Of a DNA stretch of 64,000 nt, positions 23,401-36,400 are shown in pieces; position 1 is the stretch's first letter, and each line of letters starts with the position of its first letter. The stretch spans positions 1 through 64,000 of the forward strand of contig JAKOGI010002473.1 in assembly GCA_029747015.1 (NCBI GenBank), written 5' to 3'. The translations under genes and the position numbers were made by a program. The notes beneath the pieces were generated by a model, which saw only the letters and a program-made list of their open reading frames with translations, did no database searches and was not told where the DNA came from. Source of the DNA: Carnegiea gigantea. Taxonomy: Eukaryota; Streptophyta; Magnoliopsida; Caryophyllales; Cactaceae.

Positions 23401-23937
23401 GCAACATATGCAAGATGCTGAAAACAAACATGTCCTCAAATGGTGGATTCACAATGACCACCAAAAAATCAATCAAAACTTTACTAGCAACACTATAGAT
23501 GACAAGAGGAAATTGGAAGCCTTGAGCTTTGAAGATGCTAAGGTAAAATTTAAAAAGCGAGATCTTTATAAGGGAGAAGGTGATGGTGGTTGTAATATGA
23601 CTTGTTGTACTATCATTAGATTCTCTAGATTAATACTTATAGGTGTAAATTCAAATATAATCTAGTAATTGAATACTTTTATTATAATTTTTGGTACTTT
23701 AAATAAAATTGCCTTACCCTTTTGACTAAAAAAAGGGGAAAAAAGTACTTAAAAAAATAAAAATATCAGATACGGTTGTTAGTACAATTTATTTCACCGT
23801 TGACCGTCCTCCACGTTCCAACTTCCAACCTTCGATGACAAACTTCAAATGAAGAATTTACAACAATTGGGATTTGAAAAGCGTCTCTTTGTATTCGCTC
23901 ATTTACCACCACCAAGTACGATTTGCCCAGTTCGCTG

Positions 23938-24328
23938 AGAGCACTGGCAGTGCAAGGCACGCGTGTGGCCAGGGGGCCTGCGTGTCCCTTGCTTGTCAGT
24001 GTGTTGCCTGGTAGCTGGAAGGAAACGCATGAGGAGCGCGTGTTGCCTTGCATAGGCGTTCCCCCTCCCATTCCTCCCTTTTTGTCCTTTTGTGATTTTT
24101 TAAATATATTTTTTTATTTTACTTTTTTAAAGTAAATATGTAATTTTTAAATGATTAAAAAATAAGTTGTGTGCTAGAAAATGGGTTCATAATAAATATT
24201 TTTATTGGATGATTATAATTGGAGTTTCATAGGTTAGAGAATGATGAAATTTAAATTCTAAAAAATTAAAATTTTTACTGATATGACAAGACAGACTTTC
24301 AAAATCTGAAACTCACACTGCAATGCTA
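23938..24328 (+). mobile_element. MITE, family M1, copy A (upstream of the redox gene)
   Basis: About 390 bp, bounded by AGAGCACTGGCAGTG and CACTGCAATGCTAT (imperfect inverted repeats). It is homologous in inverted orientation to 45731-46110: both share a TTTTTATTGGATGAT-type block, an ATTGGAGTT block and a GC-rich arm with ACACGCG words. It ends only about 135 bp before the start codon at 24463, so it lies in the promoter or 5' leader of that gene. Confidence 0.65.
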
Positions 24329-24462
24329 TGAACAAGGAGATTGTAGCCACAAGATATAGTGGCTACTAATTCCACTTCAAATCTGAGAAGCAAACCTTGA
24401 AAACACGTACAAAGAATTCCCGACTTGGGATTGATTATCTTCTTAGGTCTCGCCGGAAAGCC

Positions 24463-27400
24463 ATGGCCGGAGCTCTGCATTTCGCTCCAGTTCCCTTTCT
24501 CCGGCCAATCTCCGGCCGGAAAATGGCGAAGATCGGAATGCGTATACGGGCATCAACCGAAATTTCCGAACCAACTGTAGATTCAACAACAAACCTTAGT
24601 TTTTCTCCGCCGCCGAATTTCAAGCCGCCGGAGCCAAAACGGTTCAGCGTCCGACCCGATAAGGCTCTTGATATTCTTGGGGCTTCTCTCTCTTTGGTTT
24701 TCCGACTGGGTACTGGCGTCTTTGTTTCTGGGTATGGCCTTCTCCTTCCTTTCGGAATTCTTTTTCTCTCTTACTGTCAGTTTTGCCTTGTCTGTTAATA
24801 TATTTGTGTGGAAGTCGATGGCTGTTTATATAGGCATGGTTACTATGTTTTAAAATGGTTACATGCATGATGGCTTTTATGTTTATTTAGACTTTCCTAA
24901 TTTGGGACGATATTGGACTGGAAACACACTTTCAAGTTCAACATTAACTTCAAATTGGGCTACCCATTGTTGATTTTTAGCTGAATAGGCATATCTGGAT
25001 AATCATTATCCCCAACCCCAAAAACAAAAAAAAAAAAAAATGTTTTTTTTTTTTTTTTTTTTTTTTTTTGGGGAGGGTCCAGAAACGACTTCTCTGCTTG
25101 CTAGATAGAGATAACACTATTTAAGGATCCATGCTGGAGGAGCTATCCAAGTCTAGCTATGATGGCATTCATGCTGAGCTTGCTCCAGACATGTTGAGGG
25201 TACCTTGTATTTAGTTGTGTATTTTCTAATAGAATAGACAATGCTGCTCAAAAATCCTAGTTTATGCAATGATATTTCAAGACAGTTAGCTGAAAAAATT
25301 TCCGTATAATGCCCCCTGCCTGCTCTACATCCATCTAACTTAACCTTATCTCATTGATGATGTAGTAAAATATACCTTTGACTTGTCCAAGGAGATTTTA
25401 TGTTTAGAAATGAGGGCAATGCATATGGGATAATGCATGCAAGTGATTCATGTTCCCTTTGTGTGTTAGACATATCTAAGTACATATATGCTGAACATAC
25501 TAATATGGTACTTTGTTGGTGACTTGAACTTGTCGAGTATACTGGAACTTATGGTTTCAGGTTAGGCACGCAGGTTAATTACTTGTCACTTCAACGTTGA
25601 TATGGACAATTGACACTGATACACAAAACACAGGAAATTAAAATTTTCATCAAATGTTGGAGTTAGTCAAATGTCCCTGGTAACGTAGGTTATTATATTA
25701 TTATTGTTATTGTGGTTTAAGATATGATATACTCGCATGACACTTTGGTAGGTATTCAGCATCTATGGTGTCCAAGGATGAAATCCCAGCGGACCAATAT
25801 GCTTTGGAATTTGCTGGTAATTTACTGCAACTCCTTTAATTTTTAGGGCCTGCTGCAAAGCGGCATTCTTTCTTTAATTATATCTATTTTTTGTTTTCTA
25901 CTTTTGATGCAGTATCTCCTAAACAATTTTAGGGAAGCGTGTATTCTAGGAAGTATAGGATATTGAGAAATCTGGGGATTCTCTTTTAAAATAAATATTT
26001 GTCTGATTTTATTTCTTAGCCTAATTTAACTTTCGTAATCTTCGGATATATTTTCTATTCCTTTTTTTAGTTGTATTGGTTCCGATATAAACCTCCTCAT
26101 GCATTGAGAAAAGACACTTAAATGAATTGAAATATTGAGTATTGAAAGTTCTTGTTTGAATTTTCTCGGTGTAGGAATTGCTCTAGAGAGTCCTATATCA
26201 ATTTGGTATTAGACCATAGGAAATTCGTCATTGCCCTTGCTGATTTTCTTTTTCCTTTTTCCTTTTTTCTCTCATTCCTAAAAATAGAAAAAAAGACACC
26301 ATTGTCCATCACCTCGGGGTCACCACAGACCCGACCACCGCTAGCTCTACACTGCTGCTTGCCGTTAACCGAAAACCTAAATCCTCAAATCGGAACCCCT
26401 AGCCGCGCACACCACTCTCTCAAACCACCATCGCCCACCAACCCCTCGGTCGCCACCTCCTTTTGACCACCACCCACCTGTCGCCGGCGAAGCACCAACC
26501 CTTGAACCCCAAAAAACCCTAATGCGCAACTTAGGGTTTGTGAATTGCCCTAATTTTTTGAACCCTAGCCCTTGATTCATTGTCAATCTATCCACGATTC
26601 ACAAAATTGACTCAACCCCCTCCATCTCGTTTTCTGTTCGTCCCAAACCCCTCGACAATTGGGTTGATTTGGGAAAGGGTCCGAATTGGTTCAATTGTCC
26701 ATCCATCGCGAAACCCTAAAATCGTGAATCGATTTGCTTGCAAATTGAAGGCCTCGCTGACTTCGGTCAATAGCAGAGAGGACCGATAACCTCTTGGCCG
26801 CTCCATGTTTCCATCGCCGGCTTCTCCTCTCGCTGGAAAACCCCTTCGCAAGCCCGACTCCTAGTCACAGGCCCTAAGTGTGTGTGTGCTGCTACTGTTC
26901 GACCCTTGCCCCTGCAACTTCTTGTCCAAAGCTGTTTGCCGAAGTGTGAGACTGATCAATCCGAGTTCACAACCTACCAACTTGGAGACTACGACCTTGT
27001 CTCCAATCCCCTCGGGTGAGTTTTGTAGCGGAAGAGGTGTGGGACTTGGAACCATACTCGTGAACTTTGATAAGAGTTTGATTCTCTGTAGCAAAATTAG
27101 CCTAATTCTTGATTGTTTGGGTTTTTGAGTGCTTGCTTAGACCCGATTTTTTCCTTACTTCTTATTCTTATTCCTTGCCTGGTTTGAGCCTTATCAGTAA
27201 TCTATCTCAGGATTTTGTGCTATGTTGTGTGCGTCAATAGTTTAATCTCAGCACTTACATCTGGCATTCATATTTGCACCCACCATGTCACCCTCACCCA
27301 AATACTCTTACCAATCCGAGATTGATGCCCTGTCTGAAAGACTAGACTAGCAGGATGCTAGGTTCGACCAACTGGAAGCTAAGATTGACAAACTTACTCG

Positions 27401-30400
27401 AGCGTTTGGGAAGCTTCCCATGCTTGACCAACCTCAACTCCACCACAAGATTCCCCTAAACTTCTTTTGGGGGGGTCGTCGTCAGTGGGTTGTTTACAAG
27501 TCAGGTTGGGATAATAAGTTTGAGGAGAGAACTAGAACCACTGCTTCAATCTAACCGTCGAGAGGTAGGGCAGGGGAGTGGTTTGAGACTTGGTCAAGGG
27601 ACACTAGGGACCCTCGGTTTGACACCTCTAGAGATGATAAGAGGACGGGTGACTAGAGGGAGCCTAGACATAGGGACCTTGAAACTGACCGTAGGAATGT
27701 TCACGAGGGTTGCTCCAATATTACTCGAAAGGTGAAAGCCGATGTACACTCTTTTGATGGGAAGATAAATGCTACCACTTTTTGTGACTAGAAAGCTGCT
27801 ATGTCAGATTACGTTGATTGGTATGAAATGTCTGATATTGAGCGGGTTTGATTTACCAAGATGAAACTCATAGGACCTGGTAGGAAGTTTTGGCAAACTG
27901 TCACGAATCATCTTAAGTGAATACGTCAACCTCCCATCATTCAATGGGAAGTCATGAAGGATATGTTGAAAGAAAAGTACCTTAAGAGGGAAGTAACTTT
28001 GTCTGCTCTTTGTACTCTCGATGAGGCTTACCTCAAAGCTTTAGAGGTTCCGAAACTTCACAAGCTTTACCTGTGCGACGTGCTGCACCTTCCTCTAGGG
28101 TCCCTGCCCAATCTATCCCTAAGATGAGGGAGTCTTCTGTGAGTGCTTTAATCTCTAAGGGTCATATCTTCATTTCCCACCTAGAATAGTCCCACAGGCG
28201 GGAGAGAACTCTCTGGTACTCGTACTTCCTTGAACCTAGTCCAATGTTTTAATTGTCGTGGGAGAGGTCATTATGCTTTTGAGTGGCCTCATCATACCCT
28301 TGCAATAGAGTATGAGTCATTTGAACTACCTGAACTTGAGGAAGAGGTTGTTAACCCTGAGGGAGGCTTTGAAAATCTTGTTGATGTTGAAAATAGCCTT
28401 CTCCATGATGCACATCTTGGAGTTGTTAGATGTCTATTGGCTAACCCAATCATGGATGATGAGTGAAAACGTACCATCATCTTTTATACCCTTGTTAGGT
28501 GTGGGAAAACTCTTATAAAAATGGTTATAGATGGTGGCAACACCATGAATGTTGTTGCCGAGACAACTATAACGCGTTGTCATCTTAAGGTAGAGCCTCA
28601 TTCCCACCCTTTCAAAGCAGTATGGGTCAACAAAACCAACCTCACAGTTACCCATATATGTGAGGTTCCAATCCATATTGGTGGTTACAAGGACGAGATT
28701 TTATGTGATGTCCTTCCGATGGATGTTGCTCACATCCTCTTAGGTTGTCCTTGGCTTTATATTCGGAATATCTCACATAATGGGAGGGAGAACACATATA
28801 CCTTTAGGTATATGAATAAGAACATCACTCTTAACTCATGTCGACCTAAAGGGATGTTGTTTTTCCTAAGTTCCAAACCTTCCCCAACCTTGTGCTCTCC
28901 CAATAGTGTATCTACTTCACTTGGAGAACTATCTCCCTCCTTCACCATAGAACTTTTGAGAGTTTGGGAAACTCTAACAAGTGTTGCCTAACAGTCTTAC
29001 CCAGGGAATTAGCCTCAGATTCCATTGCCTTCCCCAACGTCTCTTCGAGTGACCCGCCTTCCCAAGACCTGAGATTGATGACCTATTTAAAGAGTTTACT
29101 GATGTCGTGTACGATGAGCTTCTTAGTTAGCCACCTCCCCTTCGGGACATACAATATGCTATTAATTTAGTTCCTGGTTCCCAACTCCCTAACCTTCCTC
29201 ATTATAGGTTGAACCCTACTGAGTGAGCATAATTTAATAGGCAGGTTTAGGAACTATTGTCTAAGGGTTTTGTTCGTCATAACATGAGTCCCTGTGCGGT
29301 ACTTGCCCTCCTTACTCCTAATGAGGATGGATCTTGGAGGATGTGTGTTGATAGTAGAGTCGTTAATAAGATATCGATCAAGTATAGGTTTCCTAGTCCA
29401 AGGCTAGAGGATATGCTTGACTATGTAGTTGGTTCTCTAAGATAGACTTGCGTACTAGTTATCACTAGGTTCGTATTAGACTGAGAGATGAATGGAGGGC
29501 TACCTTTAAAACCCAAGATGACTTATTTGAGTAGATGGTTATGCCTTTTGGGCAATCGCCCCTAGTACTTTCATGAGACTTATGACTCATGTTCTTTACC
29601 CGTTTATAGGGAAACGCTTGGTTGTCTATTTTGATGACATCTTAGTGGATAGTAAGTCTAGAGCAGATCATGTTGACCATCTCAAGCAACTCTTTTGCGC
29701 ACTTAGAGAAGCTGAGCTTTTTGTTAATCTAAACAAGTGTATCTTCCTTCAACGTTAAGTCCTCCTTTTAGAGTTCATTGCGTCTGCTCAAGTTATCTCT
29801 GCTGACCACTTAGAGCCATTAGAGAGTGGCCTGAACCCTAAGATCATTACTGAGGCTAGAAGTTTTCATGGTCTTGCTTTCTTCTATAGGAGCTTCATTA
29901 GGCACTTTAACTCTGTTATGACAACTATTACAAACTGCTTGAAGAAAGGCCCATTTTAGTGGACTCCTAAAGTGGCATCTGTGTTTAAGGAGATTAAGGA
30001 GATGATATCATCGGCCCCAGTCCTTAGGCATCTTCATTTTAGTAACGTTTTTGAGGTTGCTTGTGATGCCTCAACATTTGGTATTGGTGGAGTGTTAAGT
30101 TAGGAGGGTCATCCTATAGCATTCTTTATTGAAAAGCTAAGTGAATCTAGATGGATCATGTATACCACTTATGAGAAAGAGTTATACGCTTTGCTGCAGT
30201 CCCTTCGTTATTGAGCGTATTATCTTCTACCTCATGAGTTTATTGTGTATTCGGACCATGAGGCCTTTAAGCACTGGAATTCTAAGTCTAGTTAGTATCA
30301 ATCCTACGCATGCTAGGTGGATTGTCTATATTAGCAAGTATTCCTTTGTCCATAAGCACAAATTCGGCGTTGAGAACAAAGTGGCACCCTCAGTCGCATT

Positions 30401-33400
30401 GGTTGCCTCTTACAAACAATGTAGGTCGAGGTTCTAGGTTTTGACAAGCTCAAAGATACTTATACCTCTTATCTGGTTTTCTCACTCATTTACTCATACC
30501 TTTTGGCGGGATAATGTAATCATCACGTTACCTTTGTCATTCATGATAGTTTCCTATTTCGAGGGTTCTAAGTTATGCATTCCTAAGACGTCGTTCTGAG
30601 ACTATTTAGTTTGGGAGATGCATGCTGGGGGGCCCCGCTTGGGTCAAGATAGGACCATTGCTTTGGTTGCAGATCGCATCTATTGGCCCTCTCTCAAAAG
30701 AGATGTCTATTGCATTATGTCTCAATGTCGCACCTATCAATTGGCTAAGACCAAGAGATACAACATTGGGCTTTACACTTCTCTTCCTATCCCACATGCT
30801 CCTTTGAAATACATCACTGTGGACTTTGTATTATGTTTGCCTAGGATATCTCATCGTCTTGATTCAATCTTGGTTGTGGTTGATAGGCTTTCTAAGATGA
30901 CCTATTTTATATCCTGCAGCAAGACTGACGATGCTTCGCGTGTTGCTAACATGGCCTTCCCACTTCGGCACTTCCATCGTGTCTGATAGGGATGTCAAGT
31001 TCATGAGCTATTTCTAGAAGACTTTATGGAGATTTTGTGGTACTATTTGAAATTTTCCGCAGCCTTTCATCCTCAAACGGATGGCCAAACTAGGGTTGTT
31101 AATTGCAGCCTTAGGGAGTTGCTCAGATGTGTTATGGGGGAGAAATGGGGCACTTGGGATTTGACTTTAGCCCCTGTTGAGTTTGCATATAACAATGTAG
31201 TCAATAGGTACACAGGTGAGAGTCCTTTTAAGGTTGTCAATGGTTACGCCCCTCGCACGCTTGGTGACCTCATTCCCCTCGCATTTGATGCTTGAGTGTC
31301 GCATCTTGCATCCACATTTGCACAGCATGTACATAACTTGCATGCTGAGATTCGACGCTAGATTACTTTGAGCAAGTAAGCTTTCTGTTGACGTGCGTCG
31401 TAGAGCTGTGAATTTTGGGGTGGGTGATTTTGTTATGGCTTGGTTTCAATTTTAACGATTACCCAAAAACTCTCTTGAAAAGTTTCACGCTCGTGCCATG
31501 GGACCTTACCAGATCATTCGAAAGTTGGGATCTAATGCATGTATATTTGATCTCCCTGACAGTTTGGTTATTAGTTCTATTTTCACTGTGGAGGATCTCA
31601 CTCTTCATCGAGTTACTTTTGAGCCTCCTTGTCTTCTTTTTGAGGTTTCTATAGGTATTCAGGTCCCTAGGCTCCCACCTTTGCCACAGCCACATACTGT
31701 CGAGTCGGTGCTGGATGATGAGTTTGTGCCATTTTCTCGTGATGGGTTCTGACGTTTTCTTGTGCAATGGTCAAGACAGCCCCAGTTTGATGTTACTTGG
31801 ATTACTGAAGAGTAGTTCTGTGATCTAAATCCGACTCTTTTAGAGTTGTACCTCTAAGACAACTTGTCAGGGTCGAGTTCTTTTTCGGTGGGGGAGAATG
31901 ATGCAGTATCTCCTAAACAATTTTATGGAAGTTTATATTCTAGGAAGTATAGGAGATTTAGAAATCTAGGGATTCTTGTTTAGAATAAATATCTGTTTGG
32001 TTTTATTTCTTGGCCTAATTTAGCTTTCGTAATCTTCAGATATATTTTCTATTCCTTTATTTGTTTGTATTGATTCCTATTAACCTCCTCGTGCTTTGAG
32101 GAAAGACACACGTTGAATGAATTGAAATATTGAGTATTGAAAGTTCTTGTTTGAATTTTCTTGGTGTGGGAATTGCTGTTAGAGCGTGCTATATCACCTT
32201 TCTTACCCTTTTCTTTATATTTTTTTTGGGTGGTGGGGGTGGTTGGGGAAGGTGTAATTCTGCGTGATAGTTTCTGCAATTTATGTAAGAATATGGTGGA
32301 TGTTTGATCAAAACCTTTCATTGACAAAGGGGAGCAAAGAAGTTCTTTTCTATATGCATTTTGTTTTTTAAAGTTATACTTCAATGGAATGGAACTCTTA
32401 GAGATGGAGCGTATGTTCTTGATCATGTAGACATGCAGATGTGCCTTTAGTTTGTGTCCATAACATTCTTATTAGATAAGCTCTTAAGGTCTTAACCACT
32501 TGACTTTTACCTGATTTCAACATCTGATTTTGATCAGAATAAGTGAGGTGTTACGTAATGTAGTGGGTTGGTTCATATTTGTTGCGAACCATAGTTGATG
32601 AAATAAAATCCCAAATTTAGAGTAGTGTTATCTGGAGGTATAGGGTTGACCTCTTTGACTGTTCACACATAATTTGGTAATAGCAAAGCATCCGTTAGTT
32701 AGATTGAGAACTGAAGACACATGTTTTCAAGCAGTCGATTAAAATGCTTGCTACTCACACTTGTGTTCTTTGTCGTTATCCATTGTCTTTGGAAGACAGT
32801 GATAACCATATTGGAGGTTTCCCCATTCGGTCATCATCTTGTACTCCAGAATGCAGAATTGTCCTATTTGGTGAACTCACGTGCAAGTGATAGTGCAACC
32901 TTTGTTTGTGTTTTCATCTCATGAATTGCTCTGTTGACCTTTGCTTGTGTTTTCATCTCATGAAAGCTCCTGTTTTCGCGATATCACATTGAATGTGTGG
33001 GCTTACTTAGTAAATTAAGTAACATCTGGTTGCTTTTTTCACATGGAGGGTGAGTTGCTCGTTTGAACGTTGATTAAGAAAATGATATACTTAGGTTTGC
33101 TTTCCTGAAGTTTTCAGCAAATGCTTCTGTTTACCCTTTGGCCTTTTTCTTTTGGGGGGGGGGGTCATTTTGATTTGGGTCCAGTCTTATGGCCTGTTTG
33201 TTGACATTAGATTCTCTCCTCATTTACGATTTTGCCTGTTCCATTAAATTTATTTAAGGTTTTAAGGTGAAGGAGAGCTCAAATTTAGGTCCACATCCTG
33301 AAAAGCCTATTGAGATATATGAGTTTGAAAGGTACGCAAAATGGACTCTTACCTAGGGTTGCACCTCCCCCCACCCCTTCTTTTTACGCTTTTTTTCAAA

Positions 33401-36400
33401 GCATGTAGTGTCTTGTTCCTTACTATAATGCAAGTTGGTTGACTATGGTGTTTGTTTGGCGCACCTGCACATGGTTCTCGCGCTCATGAAAACATCAGTT
33501 GTCCCTTCTGCCGAAAGGTATTGTAAATCCGACCTAAGTGTTCTTAATATATTTGTTGCACTGGATTAATGCTAATTGGTTATCTGTGTTCTGTTTGCCT
33601 ACCTTTCTAAAAACTATAAGCAGTTATGCAAGGCAAGTAGGAATGGGCAATGGGCTAGGTCCCCCATTGGGTGTAGAGTGGGTCGGCTTATTCAAAAGAA
33701 TTCAATAATGGGTTTTGCCCATTTTATGTATGGGAATGGATCAGGCAGGTCGGTCTATTAACTTCCCATTTAATGACCGAATATTTTTTCAACTTATCAT
33801 ATTAATTTGTGTACTGAACTTGATGAAGTTTATTGCAAACAGAGTATATGTAATAGTGATTGTTTCACGGTTTTTTTTTTTTTTAATAATTAAAAGAAAC
33901 ATGTAAGTTGCTCCATTTTAAAACGGGCCTCTAGGTCGGCCCATTTATTTACATTGAAAGTCTGACCAGCCAACTTTGTTAATGGTTAGCTATGACCCAA
34001 TCTATTAGACGTTGGCCGTAACCTGACCAACCCAACCGTTTCCCCCCCTCTAAATTGGGACGTCTAGATACTTTCATTTTCTAAAATTTCTTTTTTAAAA
34101 CCCCTTGAACTGTTAGCTGACAAATTTGCGTGAAAACAGGTCAGAGAAATTGTATCAATATTGGATCTTGATGTCTTTTATTATCCTTGCCCTCGAAACG
34201 GGCCAAACTGTCGTCCAAAAGTTGGTCAAATGGGTGGAAAGCAGCAGTTCCCTTACATGGTTCGGCTATATCCTTTTTGTTTCTTGTGTTGCATCATATT
34301 GAATCACAACACTAATAGCATGACTTCTTTTCTTGTTGCCGAATGCATTTTTTTAAATTGTAATGAGCTTTTCTAGTAGAAGTACCTGGAAGAGATCTGA
34401 CTATCTGATTGCCTTTACTTTCTGTGTTCAAATTGAGTTTCGCCCTTGGAACTTGCGCGATTACTGAAAATATGTACTACATTTTATGTTGTAACTTGTG
34501 ACATCCCGATAGTTGATTCTACCTTTCTTCAGCTTACCCATCTGACCTGTTCATCTGTTGTGTCTTGCTGAAAAATAGGGGGAATAAGACAGAATGCTTC
34601 ATCTTTGTTTAAAGCACGCTAAGGCCCTATTCTTTTCGTGGGTTAATGCTAAAATACCAACCTCAACCCACTTCAACCTACTTCAACCCCACTTCAACCC
34701 ACTTCAGCCCACTTCAACCCACTTCAATCCACTTCCACTATTTTAACCAAGTTCAATTTATCACATAAAAAAAATTCAATCCACTTCTACCCACTTCAAC
34801 CTACTTCAACCCACTTCAACCCACCTCATCCTACTTCAATCTACCTTAACCTATTTCACCCTTTTACTCACCCTAATTTACCCACGAAAAGAACGGGCCC
34901 TAAATCTGTTATACTAATACATCATGAAAAAGAGGTTTGAGAAATACAATTTTAACAATTGTGGTGTCCATTCGACCAAGTGGGGCCTTGAGAGATCCCA
35001 ATGTATGCAACCACCCTGATTTACCCACAAAAAGAACGGGCCCTAAATCTATTATACTAATACATTATGAAAAAGAGGTTTGAGAAATACAATTTTAACA
35101 ATTGTGGTGTCCATTCGACCAAGCGGGGCCTTGAGAGATCCCAATGGATGCAACCTTGCAAGAGGCAGGTGGAGAGGCTGTTTTTGCACAGCCACTAGAG
35201 GTATCTAACTTCTTAGAAATCAACAATAAGAATTAATGAAAATCTGCCTGGAATGCTTTGAGAAGAAGCTAGAAGTACACTAGGCACTGAAAAGGTATCA
35301 AATAATGTTAAAGGAAAGAGATGAAATGCTAATTTAATATGATCTCCACTGAATTCAGAGGGCTGAAGTTGCACGTGGCAATGCCAAGTTCTTTATCTGA
35401 TGCAAATATGAAGATCTGTCTGCTGATCTTCATAGAGTCACGGATGCCTTCCATTCTTGCATTTTCTTGCTTATGGTGCTCCTGTCCCAAATCCTGACAC
35501 TTTTAGGGATCTGGTTTGGCTTCTAGTATCTGAACTAGAAATGTAAAAAGTTACTGTCTCAGAAAGGGAAAAGGAGTATAGAACTTATTGTTTCTCTCCT
35601 TCGCTCCTGTGTACTAATCCATGCTGCTATTGCTACGTAGTTAAGTAGACATTATCAGTTTGATTTGGCCTTGATTATCTTGATTTTCTCAACCAACCTT
35701 ATTCACCTAAGTGATGGTCTATGCTCCAGTGCAGCAGATTAGTTTCATTTGTCATTGATGTCTTGATTTTTTAAGCCAACCTCATTCACCTAAGTGATGG
35801 CCTACTCTCCAGTACAACCGGCCAGTTTGGAGCTACTCTGCCTTGCCTTTCCGTAATAAGCTGGAGAAAGGAAAGGGGGCATGTATTCTCCCTTTGACTC
35901 TTTCAAGTCTTAATTGTTGTCAGTTGATTGCAGGTAGATCCAAACACTGGGGTGGCAATGTATGAGTCAGATGATATAATCAAGTACTTGGTCAACAAAT
36001 ATGGTTTGTTCAAGTCCATTATGTTCTTTACTGCGATTCTGCAAATGTCTTGGTTTCAAGTTTCTTGTTCCATCCTAAGCCCACTGATTGGCATTTCCCT
36101 AACTGCAACTGATTCCCAGTAGTTCATATTCATTTCTACTTGTACTGTTCATGTACTTGCTGTCTTTGAGGAGTGTTAAGACTTTAGCCTTTATTTATTT
36201 ATTTATTTTTGCACCTAGTGGCTTTATTTCAGCAAAGTGCTTAGTCTTTTCCAAATAACTGGATGCTTCCTTCTAACATTACTGAGCTTAGGAGACTGTA
36301 AACTGAATGTAATAATTGGGGGAGGAAAGCTATCACAAGTGATTTGTCATGCGTACAAGGGAAGGATGTAGGCATCCTGTGGTACTTCAAAGCTCTGCCC

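Larger units (their letters stand above)
25905..32196 (+). mobile_element. Ty3/gypsy chromovirus-type LTR retrotransposon in intron 2
   Basis: LTRs 25905-26200 and 31899-32196 both start TGATGCAG and end CTATATCA, clearly homologous with a few per cent to about 10% difference by eye. The target duplication is ACTTT left and CCTTT right (4 of 5). A primer site TTGGTATTAGACC follows the 5' LTR and a purine tract GGTGGGGGAGAA precedes the 3' LTR. The order gag, protease, RT, RNase H, integrase is Ty3/gypsy. The protease DGG motif and the TGATG LTR start suggest the CRM/Reina group of chromoviruses. All frames carry stops, so it is immobile. It lies in the sense orientation in intron 2 of the redox gene, expanding it to 7.4 kb. 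Confidence 0.9.

Noticed and set aside
23408..23665. 85-codon frame (MQDAENKHVLKWW...)
   Set aside because: Protein-like at first sight, but no motif, no splice partners and no neighbouring sense; left unannotated.
26152..26466. Pro/Ser-rich 104-codon frame in intron 2
   Set aside because: It spans the end of the gypsy 5' LTR, its primer site and leader, so it is not a host exon.
28521..28991. Independent host aspartic protease gene
   Set aside because: Although open for 156 codons, it lies between gag and RT of the gypsy element and has the chromoviral DGG motif.
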